A stretch of 64,000 bases of DNA from Methylomicrobium lacus_A (GTDB lineage Bacteria; Pseudomonadota; Gammaproteobacteria; Methylococcales; Methylomonadaceae), in the NCBI RefSeq assembly GCF_041897535.1, contig NZ_CP169217.1, forward strand, positions 372,001 to 436,000, given 5' to 3'. Numbering within the stretch: the first letter of the stretch is position 1; each line of letters opens with the position of its first letter. The notes beneath the pieces are model-generated. The model was not told the DNA's origin, searched no databases, and saw only the letters and a list, made by a program, of their open reading frames with translations. The translations under genes and the position numbers were made by a program. Positions 1 to 9,400 of this stretch are shown piece after piece.

Positions 1-665
1 GTTCCTCGCCGGTGATCTGCTCGACCTGTCATGGCCACGGCCAGGTCCGGATGCAGCAAGGCTTCTTTGCGGTGCAGCAAACCTGCCCGACCTGCCGCGG
101 CACCGGCAAGCAGATCAAGGATCCGTGCGGCAAATGCTACGGCCAGGGCCGCGTGCAGGATACCAAAACGCTGTCGGCCAAGATTCCGGCCGGCGTCGAT
201 ACCGGCGACCGTATTCGCCTGTCCGGCGAAGGCGAAGCCGGCGAGATGGGAGGACCACCGGGCGATCTGTATGTGCAGATTCAGGTGAAGGAGCATTCGA
301 TCTTCACCCGCGACGGCGCCAATCTGTATTGCGAAGTGCCGATCAGTTTCCCGACCGCCTGCCTCGGCGGCGACCTGGAAGTGCCGACCCTGGACGGTAA
401 GGTCAGCCTGAAAATTCCGGCCGAAACCCAAACCGGCAAGCTGTTCCGCCTGCGCGGCAAAGGGGTCAAGCCGGTGCGCGGCGGCCCGGTCGGCGATTTG
501 TTGTGCCGGGTACAGGTCGAAACTCCGGTGCATCTGACCAAGGAACAAAAAGACCTGATCGCGCAGCTGAATGAATCGCTGATGGGCGGCGGCAAGCATC
601 ACAGTCCGCAGGAGCATTCGTTCATGGACGGCGTGAAAAATTTTTTCGATAAATTGACAGGATGA
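1..665 (+). CDS. dnaJ: Chaperone protein DnaJ, C-terminal part
   Basis: This is the 3' end of dnaJ; the 5' part lies outside the window and the frame is open to the edge. DnaJ is the Hsp40 co-chaperone that delivers unfolded clients to DnaK and stimulates its ATPase. The fragment begins inside the cysteine-rich zinc-finger domain: repeats of the CxxCxGxG type (CSTCHGHG, CPTCRGTG, CGKCYGQG) are visible. It continues through the substrate-binding beta domains (IPAGVDTGDRIRLSGEGEAG, then CLGGDLEVPTLDG) to the dimerisation tail FFDKLTG. The alignment to the family is essentially colinear to the end. The stop overlaps the dapB start as ATGA, indicating translational coupling in the usual dnaJ-dapB order. 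Confidence 0.97.
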   Translation, partial: SSPVICSTCHGHGQVRMQQGFFAVQQTCPTCRGTGKQIKDPCGKCYGQGRVQDTKTLSAKIPAGVDTGDRIRLSGEGEAGEMGGPPGDLYVQIQVKEHSIFTRDGANLYCEVPISFPTACLGGDLEVPTLDGKVSLKIPAETQTGKLFRLRGKGVKPVRGGPVGDLLCRVQVETPVHLTKEQKDLIAQLNESLMGGGKHHSPQEHSFMDGVKNFFDKLTG

Positions 666-1483
666 GCGAAATGCTTCGAATTGCAGTAGCGGGCGTCTCC
701 GGCCGCATGGGTTCATGTTTGGTCAAGGCGGCCGATGCGGCGGCCCATGCCGAATTTACCGCCGCGGTATCGCGCCCCGAAAGTACAGCGGTCGGCAAGG
801 ATGCAGGCGAATTGGCGGGGCTCGGCACGATCGGCGTGCAGGTGGTCGACGACTTGTCGGCGGTGCTCGATAAATTCGATGTTCTGATCGACTTCACCCG
901 CCCCGACACCTCGATGACGCTGATCGAACAATGCCGGGCGGCCGGCAAAAAGATCGTAATCGGCACGACAGGCTATACGCCGGAACAAAAACGGACGATC
1001 GAGCAAGCCGCCCGGGATGTCGCGATCGTGTTGTCGCCGAACATGAGCGTCGGCGTGAACCTGTCGCTGAAACTGCTCGAAATGACCGCGCGCGTGATGG
1101 GCGACGACAGCGACATCGAAATCATCGAAGCGCATCACCGCCACAAGGTCGACGCGCCGTCCGGCACCGCGCTCAGAATGGGCGAAGTGATCGCGGCGAC
1201 GCTGGACCGCGACCTGAAAGACTGCGCGATCTACGGCCGCGAGGGCCATACCGGCGCGCGCGAGCGCAAGACGATCGGTTTTTCGACGATTCGCGCGGGC
1301 GACATCGTCGGCGATCATACCGTGATGTTTGCGGACGACGGCGAACGCGTCGAAATCACCCACAAGGCGACCAGCCGGATGACCTTCGCGAACGGCGCGG
1401 TGCGCGCGGCGTTGTGGCTGAAGGACAAACCGAACGGCCTCTATGACATGCAGGACGTCTTGGGCTTGAAAGCGCTCGGCTGA
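662..1483 (+). CDS. dapB: 4-hydroxy-tetrahydrodipicolinate reductase
   Basis: DapB carries out the NAD(P)H-dependent reduction step of the diaminopimelate/lysine pathway in the cytoplasm. The 273-residue product has the expected length. It starts with the nucleotide-binding loop AVAGVSGRMGS and carries the family signature EAHHRHKVDAPSGTA, which contains the catalytic His and Lys. The chosen ATG overlaps the dnaJ stop (ATGA); a second ATG three codons later is an alternative. In most gammaproteobacteria carA follows dapB immediately. Here a 400-bp intergenic region and a signalling block follow, while carA lies 48 kb away on the other strand. Confidence 0.97.
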   Translation: MSEMLRIAVAGVSGRMGSCLVKAADAAAHAEFTAAVSRPESTAVGKDAGELAGLGTIGVQVVDDLSAVLDKFDVLIDFTRPDTSMTLIEQCRAAGKKIVIGTTGYTPEQKRTIEQAARDVAIVLSPNMSVGVNLSLKLLEMTARVMGDDSDIEIIEAHHRHKVDAPSGTALRMGEVIAATLDRDLKDCAIYGREGHTGARERKTIGFSTIRAGDIVGDHTVMFADDGERVEITHKATSRMTFANGAVRAALWLKDKPNGLYDMQDVLGLKALG

Positions 1484-1537
1484 AGCCGAAGTCTTCTTCG
1501 ACGACACGGGTGATAGGGACACCCTGTGGACGTCTAT

Positions 1538-1556
1538 AGCCCGCGAAATAAGGGCT
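1538..1556 (+). terminator. Weak terminator-like hairpin after dapB
   Basis: AGCCC at 1538-1542 can pair with GGGCT at 1552-1556 around a 9-base loop, followed by GTTGTT rather than a clean T-run. Its position shortly after the dapB stop fits a weak terminator or a leader remnant. Confidence 0.35.
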
Positions 1557-1670
1557 GTTGTTAGAATTGCCTTTTCAACTTTATGGACAGTTTTACGCAG
1601 ACTGTCCCTATCCAATTTTAGTGGCTTCCTCGATCTCCGAGATAGCGGCTATTATGCTTTATTGTCGCCA

Positions 1671-1694
1671 TGATCCCTGTGTTCACAGGGATCA
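1671..1694. repeat. Perfect inverted repeat, 11-bp arms
   Basis: TGATCCCTGTG (1671-1681) and CACAGGGATCA (1684-1694) form a perfect inverted repeat with a 2-base spacer. No T-run follows, so a REP-like hairpin or a protein-binding palindrome is more likely than a terminator. Confidence 0.5.
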
Positions 1695-1885
1695 ATTCCT
1701 TGCCGAATGCCAAGATTTAGTCAGCCATTGGAGTTCGGCACACTGAATTAACATCAATCCAAGACCGTATCGGGTTAGCTATTATGTTTTATCTTGCAGT
1801 GCGGAATTAATAGTTGAATGTTTTATCATATGGTTTATGTTTCATGATTTCTTTGGAGCATTTTAAGCATTGACGGCAATACCGG

Positions 1886-4126
1886 ATGAACTTTACGCGA
1901 TTCAAAACTCAATCGGTTATCCTTTATTTTGACGCGCAACCTTATGGGTTGCGCTACGGATTGGCAGTGCTGGCAGTCGCGATCGCCGCTATAGCGACCC
2001 ACACCATTCCGGTGATCGGCGAACGGGTAGCGTTCTTGTTATTTTTTTTCGCGATTATCCAGACCGCTTTCTGGCTAGGACCTAACCCGGGTATTCTCGC
2101 GATGGCTTTATCCTTGATCGCAGTGAATGCCCTTGTTTTGTTTCCAGCCAGGACAGGCGCTTACGATTTATTGATTTTAAACGCTGGATTTTGCTTTGTT
2201 TCTGCCGTTATGATCGCCACGACTAGTTTCCATCGGAGGTCGACTGCTGCGTTACAGGAAAGCCGGCAGCGCTATGCCGGGATTGTCGAATCGGCTTTGG
2301 ATGCGATTATCACAATCGCTGCCGATCAACGTATTACTCTATTCAACGCGGCGGCGGAAAAAATGTTCGGTTGCACGGCGGAGGAAGCCATCGGGAGACC
2401 TATCGAAAGGTTTATTCCCGAACGCTTTCGTGCCGCTCATGACGCGCATATTCGCGCTTTCGGGAATTTCGGCGTCACCAGCCGTAAAATGGGTGAGTCG
2501 GCTTCTATTTCGGGCCTACGCGCCAATGGCGAAGAGTTCCCTCTCGAGGCGACCATTTCCCAGTGCGAGATAAATGGCGAGAAATCGTTTACCGCCATCC
2601 TGCGGGATGTTACGGAGCTAAAACGATTCGAAGACTCGTTAACGAAGAGCCAAGCTCAGCTTCGGACCTTCATCGAGCAGGCCCCCCTCAGCATTGCGAT
2701 GTTCGACCGTGAAATGAACTATTTGGTCACTAGCCGACGCTGGATCGAAGAGTTTGGACGAGGGTACGATGATCTCACGGATCATAACCACTATTTGGTT
2801 AATCCTGATATCTCCGCCGAGTGGAGAGAGATTCATGTTAAAGCACAAGCAGGGGAGTTTCTGAAAAACGACGACGACTTATGGATCCAAGCGGACGGAA
2901 GCCGGCATTGGTTGCGTTGGGCCGCTTATCCTTGGACAAATCAAGTAGGAGGGATCGGTGGTATTATTATTTCCTGCGAGGATATCACGGCGCGCCGGAC
3001 AGCCGAGGAAGAATTGCGCACTGCCCAGAAGCGACTCGCCCTTGTCATCGAAGAGGTGAAAGCGGGGTATTGGGACTGGGATCTGAATACGAGTACAGTC
3101 TACTTATCGCCTGAATGGAAGCGGCAAATCGGCTTTGATGAGAACGAATTGCTCAACCGATGGGAAGAATGGGAAAGCCGCCTGCATCCCGACGACCGGG
3201 CATTGGTATTGGCGGCAATTGAGAACTATATCGCTGGCCTTCTGCCCGTCTTCGAATTGGAGTTCCGCCTGCGTCACAAAGATGGCTTGTACCGCTGGAT
3301 TCACTCTCGCGGCGGATTATTGCGCGACCAACATAACCGCCCCTTGCGTATGCTGGGAATAAATTTAGACATTACCGACTACAAGAAACAAAAGGAATTG
3401 AGAGAGCGACGCGATAAGATGGAGCAATCGGTCCGGTTATGTGTTGTCACCCAGACGGCGGCCGCCATAGCTCACGAACTGCACCAGCCACTTGCTGCGA
3501 TCTCATCTTATTCCGAAGTGGTTTTACATATGCTGCGATCCGGCAACCAAAATCCGGAAAAGCTCTCTCCTCTTGTGGAAATTTGCGCCCAGCAAGCACA
3601 GCGCGCCGGGGACGTTATACGGCAATTAATGACGGTATTGCATAAAGACGAGACCCTCAGTGAGTCGATAGATATCAATTATTTGGCCCAGGAAGCACTC
3701 GATCTAGTCAAGGCGGACGGACATTTAGAGGCTTTTAACATAGAACTGGAGCTCGCAGCGGGCTTGCCGCCGGTTAAGGGCAACAGTCTGCAACTCGAAA
3801 AGGTACTGGTCAACTTGTTCCGCAATGGCCTCGAATCCATGCAGGAAAGTGGAATAAGCGCAGGAACGATCACGGTAACCACACATAGCACCGATGACAC
3901 CCCGGCCATGGCGCAGGTGACGGTGCGTGACGGCGGAAAATGCGTGACGGATATCGCCACCTTGAAAAACATGTTCCAACCCTTCTACACGACCAAACCC
4001 CAAGGTTTAGGTATGGACATGGCTATCAGCCGCGCCTTGATCGAAGCTCACGGAGGAAAAATGTGGGCTGAGCAAAACGCAGACATCGGTATCAGTGTCC
4101 ACTTTACCTTACCTTTCGTGACATGA
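1886..4126 (+). CDS. Membrane PAS-domain sensor histidine kinase
   Basis: A 746-residue sensor kinase paired with the regulator that follows. Residues about 20-115 hold several hydrophobic helices resembling the KdpD-type DUF4118 membrane region. Three PAS domains follow: about 128-245 (SALDAIITIAADQRITLFNAA), 260-375, and 390-500 with a PAC end (RLRHKDGLYRWIHSRGG). The HisKA phosphoacceptor is H530 in AIAHELHQPLAAISSYSE. The ATPase domain has the N-box LVNLFRNGLESM and the G2 box FYTTKPQGLGMDMAISRA, as in FixL/TtrS-type kinases. Its G1 box reads VRDGGKCVT where the family normally has D-N-G-x-G. The stop overlaps the regulator start as ATGA. The signal is unknown; the FixL/FixJ-like architecture suggests redox or gas sensing but does not prove it. 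Confidence 0.9.
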   Translation: MNFTRFKTQSVILYFDAQPYGLRYGLAVLAVAIAAIATHTIPVIGERVAFLLFFFAIIQTAFWLGPNPGILAMALSLIAVNALVLFPARTGAYDLLILNAGFCFVSAVMIATTSFHRRSTAALQESRQRYAGIVESALDAIITIAADQRITLFNAAAEKMFGCTAEEAIGRPIERFIPERFRAAHDAHIRAFGNFGVTSRKMGESASISGLRANGEEFPLEATISQCEINGEKSFTAILRDVTELKRFEDSLTKSQAQLRTFIEQAPLSIAMFDREMNYLVTSRRWIEEFGRGYDDLTDHNHYLVNPDISAEWREIHVKAQAGEFLKNDDDLWIQADGSRHWLRWAAYPWTNQVGGIGGIIISCEDITARRTAEEELRTAQKRLALVIEEVKAGYWDWDLNTSTVYLSPEWKRQIGFDENELLNRWEEWESRLHPDDRALVLAAIENYIAGLLPVFELEFRLRHKDGLYRWIHSRGGLLRDQHNRPLRMLGINLDITDYKKQKELRERRDKMEQSVRLCVVTQTAAAIAHELHQPLAAISSYSEVVLHMLRSGNQNPEKLSPLVEICAQQAQRAGDVIRQLMTVLHKDETLSESIDINYLAQEALDLVKADGHLEAFNIELELAAGLPPVKGNSLQLEKVLVNLFRNGLESMQESGISAGTITVTTHSTDDTPAMAQVTVRDGGKCVTDIATLKNMFQPFYTTKPQGLGMDMAISRALIEAHGGKMWAEQNADIGISVHFTLPFVT

Positions 4127-4734
4127 GCACTCAATTCTGTGTTTTTATTGTCGATGACGAGTATCCGGTACGCCATAGTCTTGGACTGATTATGGAAACC
4201 GCAGGTTTTGCTTACCAGACTTTCGAGAGTGCAGAGGACTTTCTGCAAAACTATTGCCCGGGCCAGCCCGGCTGCCTGCTGCTCGACATCAACTTGCCGG
4301 GCTTGAACGGTGACGAATTGCAAGCCGAACTCATCCGCCGCAAAATACACTTGCCGATTATTTTTCTCACCGCTTTTGGTGATATTCCTATGACGGTCCG
4401 CGCGATCAAGGCGGGAGCGGTCGATTTTCTGACGAAGCCGGTTCCAAGGGACCTGTTGATCGAACGGATACAAGCAGTGCTGCAGCACGAAACTCAGATA
4501 CACGAACAGACGGCGGAACAAGCGCTCTGTATGAGCCAATACGGTCTTACCTCCCGCGAAATGGAAATCATGTCTTTGGTTGTGGCGGGCCATCCCAATA
4601 AGGAAATCGCCCGGCAACTTGGCATCAGCTATCGTACCGTCGAAATTCACCGTGCCCGGATCTTAAAAAAAACAGGCACCACTAATCCCCTGGAACTGGC
4701 TCGCCTGTGCAAAGCCTGCAATTTCCCCCCCTGA
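4123..4734 (+). CDS. FixJ/NarL-type two-component response regulator
   Basis: A 203-residue transcriptional regulator, translationally coupled to the kinase at 1886. The receiver domain (about 5-120) has the acidic pair D11/D12, phospho-acceptor D55 in LLLDINLPGLNG, and the LTKP lysine near residue 105. A LuxR-type helix-turn-helix occupies about 137-200 (GLTSREMEIMSLVVAGHPNK, then a recognition helix with SYRTVEIHR). The domain order and sequence fit the FixJ/TtrR group. No target is evident; a 7-bp-arm palindrome 75 bases downstream is a possible local site. Confidence 0.93.
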   Translation: MSTQFCVFIVDDEYPVRHSLGLIMETAGFAYQTFESAEDFLQNYCPGQPGCLLLDINLPGLNGDELQAELIRRKIHLPIIFLTAFGDIPMTVRAIKAGAVDFLTKPVPRDLLIERIQAVLQHETQIHEQTAEQALCMSQYGLTSREMEIMSLVVAGHPNKEIARQLGISYRTVEIHRARILKKTGTTNPLELARLCKACNFPP

Positions 4735-5038
4735 CTCAAGTCCTGAGCTTGCTGATCCTGATCTTGCCATTATTTCCTTAGCCGGAATTGAATACGTGAT
4801 CCTACGTACGCGCACGCGCGTATTTCATCGCGCACCAATATCCGTTTTAATGTACCCCAATGGCGAAGCTCACTCCTCCAAATGTGCCCCCAAAAATAAA
4901 GGATTTGGCTGATCGTTAAGATCGAATGCTCTTTTTAGCTAGGTCGGGGGTACCTCGAGTTGCTTTTCCTGAGTTGTGGATCATCCTGTATAGGTTGCAT
5001 CCGGTTTTGATTAATTCAATTACAAGGGGAACTACTCT
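4735..5038. other. Intergenic region with TACGCGC palindrome
   Basis: About 300 bases without a recognisable gene. TACGCGC (4807-4813) and GCGCGTA (4816-4822) form an inverted repeat with a 2-base spacer, a possible operator or short hairpin after the regulator gene. The right end holds the leader of the next gene, with AAGGGGA about 10 bases before its ATG. Confidence 0.5.
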
Positions 5039-5422
5039 ATGGATGCGGATTACGATATTTTCGAGATTGTCGCAGTCATACGTGATTTCTGGCTCGTCGA
5101 CGCGGAGTCTTACCAGCGAAAGTATTGCTCCAGCCATGGACAGGCCTTGGTGCCCGGCTATTATGTCGTCAACTGGCCAGAACAAATTCGGGTAAGACGA
5201 TTTAACGATCACGCTGTATTTCATGGACCGTTCAAATTACGCAAGGAGGCGCAAGAAGCCCTCGAGTGGATGCACAAGGAGAAGGAACTCGTTTTGACAG
5301 AATCAGCCGAGTTATCGTCTGTTGCCGCGTTGAACGTTACCTCAATGGAAGTGAAGAAAGCCGATTCGCAAAGGCTACATCTGGTAAAGCCGCAAAAGCT
5401 AAGCAAAGCGGTTGCGGCTTAA
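5039..5422 (+). CDS. Hypothetical protein, 127 aa
   Basis: The family is not recognised. The start is well supported by an AAGGGGAACT ribosome-binding site. The product is soluble and mixed alpha/beta by eye. A central segment, about residues 25-85 (YVVNWPEQIRVRRF, then FHGPFKLRKEAQEALEWMHK), looks like a compact fold. The tail is rich in Ser, Val and Lys and probably disordered. No membrane segment, metal motif or catalytic signature is visible. The gene sits alone between the FixJ-type regulator and the M41-like protease, in a region that looks AT-richer than its flanks. Confidence 0.7.
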   Translation: MDADYDIFEIVAVIRDFWLVDAESYQRKYCSSHGQALVPGYYVVNWPEQIRVRRFNDHAVFHGPFKLRKEAQEALEWMHKEKELVLTESAELSSVAALNVTSMEVKKADSQRLHLVKPQKLSKAVAA

Positions 5423-5585
5423 AGCCAAACAGAATAACTGATTAACCCACCCAAATAAAGCAACTTAAAATTCTGAAGAGTTTAATTTTGCTCTGAAACA
5501 TCACTCATTACTTATCTTGTTTTATCTTTCCCTTTGATAATACAGGCAGCTGTTTCGGCCGTTTACTTTATTAATTGGATACTCC

Positions 5586-6278
5586 ATGAACCGTGACCAC
5601 AATTTAAAAAATACAACCAAGCCAATCCTTCAAGAAGTGAGCAGGAAAATAGCTATCCATGAAGCAGGACATGCAAGCGCTATTTATCTTGGTAACCAGC
5701 AAAAAGGACTGCCGCCGATTTGTTTTCAGATTTTTATCAATCCGTTGAATAATATAGTTAAATCATCCGATTTTTTAGGCAAAGCCTCTGCTCACTATAT
5801 CGCTAAAGTAGTAGGCGGTCGCTTAATTCATACCCTGCCCTCATCGCTTGATGAGGCCACCAAAGATTTTTCACCTGCACAAAAGCATACTTATCAACAT
5901 GCCTTCGAAGCCGATATCATCAATCTACTCGCTGGGCCTTTAGCCGAAGCTAGATATGTCGCGCTGCGTGACAATGAACCCATTAGCCCGGAATTGGTGA
6001 ATGTCAATGCACTGCAGTATTATGGCGGCTCATCCGATTTGGAGATTGTCAACGAGTATCTTGAGTGCTTTATCGACAGTGATGAGTTGAGGGAAATAAA
6101 AATGACCGAGTTATTTTTGGCGGCATTCAATTTTGTGAGTGAGCGGCCGAATTGGCTCGCAATTACAGCGTTGGCTGACTTTATTTTGGCGAATGAGAAT
6201 AATGTGATTGAATGCAATGACATTATTGACGCAATTGAATCCGGCGTCCGCCGGACAGCTACTTCGCAAAGCCTATGA
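5586..6278 (+). CDS. Stand-alone M41 (FtsH-type) zinc metallopeptidase domain protein
   Basis: The 230-residue product carries the FtsH protease domain without the AAA motor or transmembrane segments. Zinc ligands H25 and H29 sit in AIHEAGHASA. A helix IINLLAGPLAEARY (111-124) matches the FtsH segment with ISSLYGGRIAEE. YGGSSDLEIVNEY places D151 at the position of the third FtsH zinc ligand (TGASNDIERA in the ftsH product of this window). The catalytic set therefore looks intact, but no ATPase is fused to unfold substrates, so it would act on loosely folded proteins or with a partner. The gene is monocistronic; its stop codon lies inside an 18-bp tandem duplication. Function is inferred from motifs only. 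Confidence 0.75.
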   Translation: MNRDHNLKNTTKPILQEVSRKIAIHEAGHASAIYLGNQQKGLPPICFQIFINPLNNIVKSSDFLGKASAHYIAKVVGGRLIHTLPSSLDEATKDFSPAQKHTYQHAFEADIINLLAGPLAEARYVALRDNEPISPELVNVNALQYYGGSSDLEIVNEYLECFIDSDELREIKMTELFLAAFNFVSERPNWLAITALADFILANENNVIECNDIIDAIESGVRRTATSQSL

Positions 6279-6309
6279 AACATTTCTGACGTATGAAACA
6301 TTTCTGACG
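6274..6309 (+). repeat. Perfect 18-bp tandem duplication across a stop codon
   Basis: TATGAAACATTTCTGACG occurs twice in succession (6274-6291 and 6292-6309). The TGA stop of the M41-like protease gene lies in the first copy. Confidence 0.9.
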
Positions 6310-6420
6310 TTTGTTTAATCTCATCCCTTATTAAGACCTCCTCGCGAATCCTCTGGTTTTGGCCTGAATTTTACTTTACCATGCTCGGCATCACCCTGCG
6401 TTCGATAGAGCATATCTCAA

Positions 6421-9400
6421 TTGATCGATACAACAACAAAAGAAAATCAACTGCAAAGCGCGCCTAAACTGGGCAACTACATCGTTACCGAAAAACTGGG
6501 AGAAAGCTTGCAGGCCGTGGTATTCAAGGGCTACCACAAACACGTCCCTGACCAGCCGTTGATCATCAAACTGCTGAAACTGCTGTCGAGCTGGGACGAC
6601 CAGTCCCGGCATTTGCGCCAGAAAATTGAACGCCTAAAAGTGCTGCACGATCCGCGGGTTTCTACTCCGATCGCCCTGGAGTCCTATGACACCCAGCACT
6701 TTATCGTTCAGCCCTGGTTTGCCGGACAACCGCTGAATTGTTGGACGAAACAGCAAGACAAACTCGATCTCAACGATTTTTTTACGCTGGCCTGCACACT
6801 GGCCGGTACGCTGCAAGCGGTACACGATGCCGGTATTACCCACGGCGGCATCAAGCCCCACAACATTCTGCTACAACCGGGGACACTGACCCTGCGACTG
6901 ACCGATTTCATCACACCGCTCGACATTCGTGATGTCAGCCATTTTATCTACGACCCGGAATTTGTACGCCACACCTTGGCCTACACCTCGCCGGAACAGA
7001 CTGGCCGCATCAACTATAGAGTCGATTTTTCCACCGATTTGTATTCATTAGGGATAGTATTCTATGAATTACTGACCGGCCAGCTGCCGTTTTTTTCCAG
7101 TGATCCGCTGGAACTGATTCACTCGCACCTGGCCGAGGAAACGCCTAAAGTCAATCAGTTCAAGCCACAGATTCCCCAAGCCTTGGCCGATATTATTGCC
7201 AAACTCACCGTCAAACAGCCGGAAAAGCGTTATCAAAGCGCCCAGGGCTTGCTGGCCGACCTGAGCCGATGCAAGCAAGAATACGCCGACACGGGCAGCG
7301 TATCGGTATTTACCGTCGGTCAGCACGATCGCAGCCGCCGGGTCATCTTTATTTCGAAAATGGTGGGCCGTCAGGCCGAAAGCCAACTGATACAACAACA
7401 ATACAATGAGGTCATCAGCGGCAAATTTCGCTCGGTATTTATTTCCGGTCTGTCTGGCATCGGCAAAACCCGACTCATTCAAGAGTTGCAAAAACCCCTC
7501 GTCAAAAATCGCGGCTACTTCACCTCCGGCAAATTCGACCAATACCAGAAAAACATCCCCTACAGTTCTCTGATTCAGGCCCTGCGCAATCTGATCTGCA
7601 TCTTTTTGACCGAAAGCGATAGTCAGGTTCGGCAGTGGCGGGCCAAAATACTCGATGTCGTGGAAAACAACGGCAGCGTCATCATCGATGTGTTGCCGGA
7701 ACTGGAATTCATCATCGGCCGACAGCCGGAAGTGCCACATCTGCCGCCAGTGGAAGCCCGCAACCGTTTTAATAACTTGTTCGGCCGATTTCTGGCCTGT
7801 CTGGCCAGCGAGGACAATCCGCTGGTGCTGTTTATCGATGACCTGCAATGGTGCGACAGCGCAACATTCGATTTTCTGCAAAACCTGTTCGACAACCATC
7901 ACGAGCATCCCTTCCTGTTTTTCCTGGGCGCCTATCGGCATAATGAAGTCGACAACAGCCATCCGCTCAGTAAGCTGATCCGCAGGATTCAGGAAACCGA
8001 CAGCCCGTTCGCGGAAGTTCGCGTAGAGGCCCTGACCGACGCCGACTGTCACGAGATGGTGGCCTATATCCTCGATTCCTCGCTGGAGGCCACGGCCAAC
8101 CTGGCAGAATTTATCGCCCACCTCACCGAAGGCAACCCGCTGTTCGTCAGCGAAAGCCTGGCCTGGCTGTATAACGAGGAATTGCTGAATACCGACGACG
8201 AACATCACTGGCACTGGGACATCAAGCGGATTCGCGACACCCAGATGCCGACCTCGGTGGTGGAATTGTTCAGTTCCAAGGTGGGCAAGCTGCCCTTCAA
8301 AACCCTGTATATCCTCGACCACTGCGCCTGTATGGGCAACCGTTTCAGTGCCGAAGATGTCGCACTGGTGCTGGATATCCGCATCGAACAACTGTTTGAA
8401 GATCTGAAGCCGGTACTGAACCTGGGCATGCTGCTGGAAAACAAATCCGATCTGCAGTTCGTCCACGATCGGGTTCAGGAAGCGGTGCTGCGCCAGGTCG
8501 ATCCCGGGGTAAAGCCTGCCATCCACTGGCGCATCGGCAACCGACTGCTGCAGGGGGTGCCGGCAGGAACCCCTCTGAAAACCCTTGACAACCTGTTTAC
8601 CATTGCCGCCCACCTCAATCTGGGCCGTCCGGCGGACATGGATCAGGAACTGGCGTATCGGCTGGCCAATATCAACTTCCATGCCGGCAACAAGGCACTG
8701 GATGCCCTGGCCGGCGATGCCGCCAATGATTTTTTTCAGAAAGCCCACGACTATCTGCCGGACGATTGCTGGCACCAGGCTTACGATCTGACTTTTCGCA
8801 TTTACCAGCGTCTGGCCAAGACCGAGCTGATGTGTGGCCGTTACGAAAGATCGGAAGTGCTGATCAACTATCTCATCGAACATGCCGTCAGCGATCTGGA
8901 CAAAGCCGAAGCCCTGGCGGAACAGACCACGTCATTGTCCTCATTCGGCAATTTCAACAAGGCCATAGCGACCGCCAACCGCGGCCTTGCCTATTTCGAC
9001 AAGTCAATTCCCGAACAACCCGAGATTGCCAAACAGCAGATGTTGTCTTTAATGGCGGAAATCGAACAGCAAGAGGATGTCTGGTCGACTATTTTGCATA
9101 TGCCTTTTACCCAGGACCGCAAAAGCAAGATCGAGCTGGCATTCTACAGCGAGCTAATCCCCGACCTCTATATGTCCGGACTGGTGCCGCAGCTGTATCT
9201 GTCAGCGGCGCAATCTACCTTGCATTGCCTGCACGGCGGCATGGACGAATCAGTGATTTATTCGTTTTCGATCATGGGCCTCAACCTCGGCGAACAGGGC
9301 AGGTTCGAGCAGGCATTCCTGTACCAGGATATGGCCCACGACCTCTGTGCAAAACATCCCAACACCTTCGGCGCTACCCGAGGCATGAATGGCATTGTCT

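Larger units (their letters stand above)
1484..1885. other. Intergenic region after dapB with three inverted repeats
   Basis: No convincing gene is seen in these 402 bases. The only open frame, about 62 codons from 1558, has a TTG start, no clear ribosome-binding site and no recognisable motif. Three inverted repeats are present: AGCCC/GGGCT at 1538-1556, GGACAGT/ACTGTCC at 1585-1607, and a near-perfect palindrome at 1671-1694. The sequence becomes AT-rich towards the kinase start at 1886. This is where carA would be expected in related genomes. Confidence 0.6.

Noticed and set aside
1558..1746. Possible 62-residue gene after dapB
   Set aside because: TTG start, no ribosome-binding site, crosses two hairpins, no family motif.
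7069..8883. 604-codon open frame on the minus strand inside the giant kinase gene
   Set aside because: It is the antisense of a strongly supported coding frame with motifs; its own product is compositionally biased and without recognisable domains.
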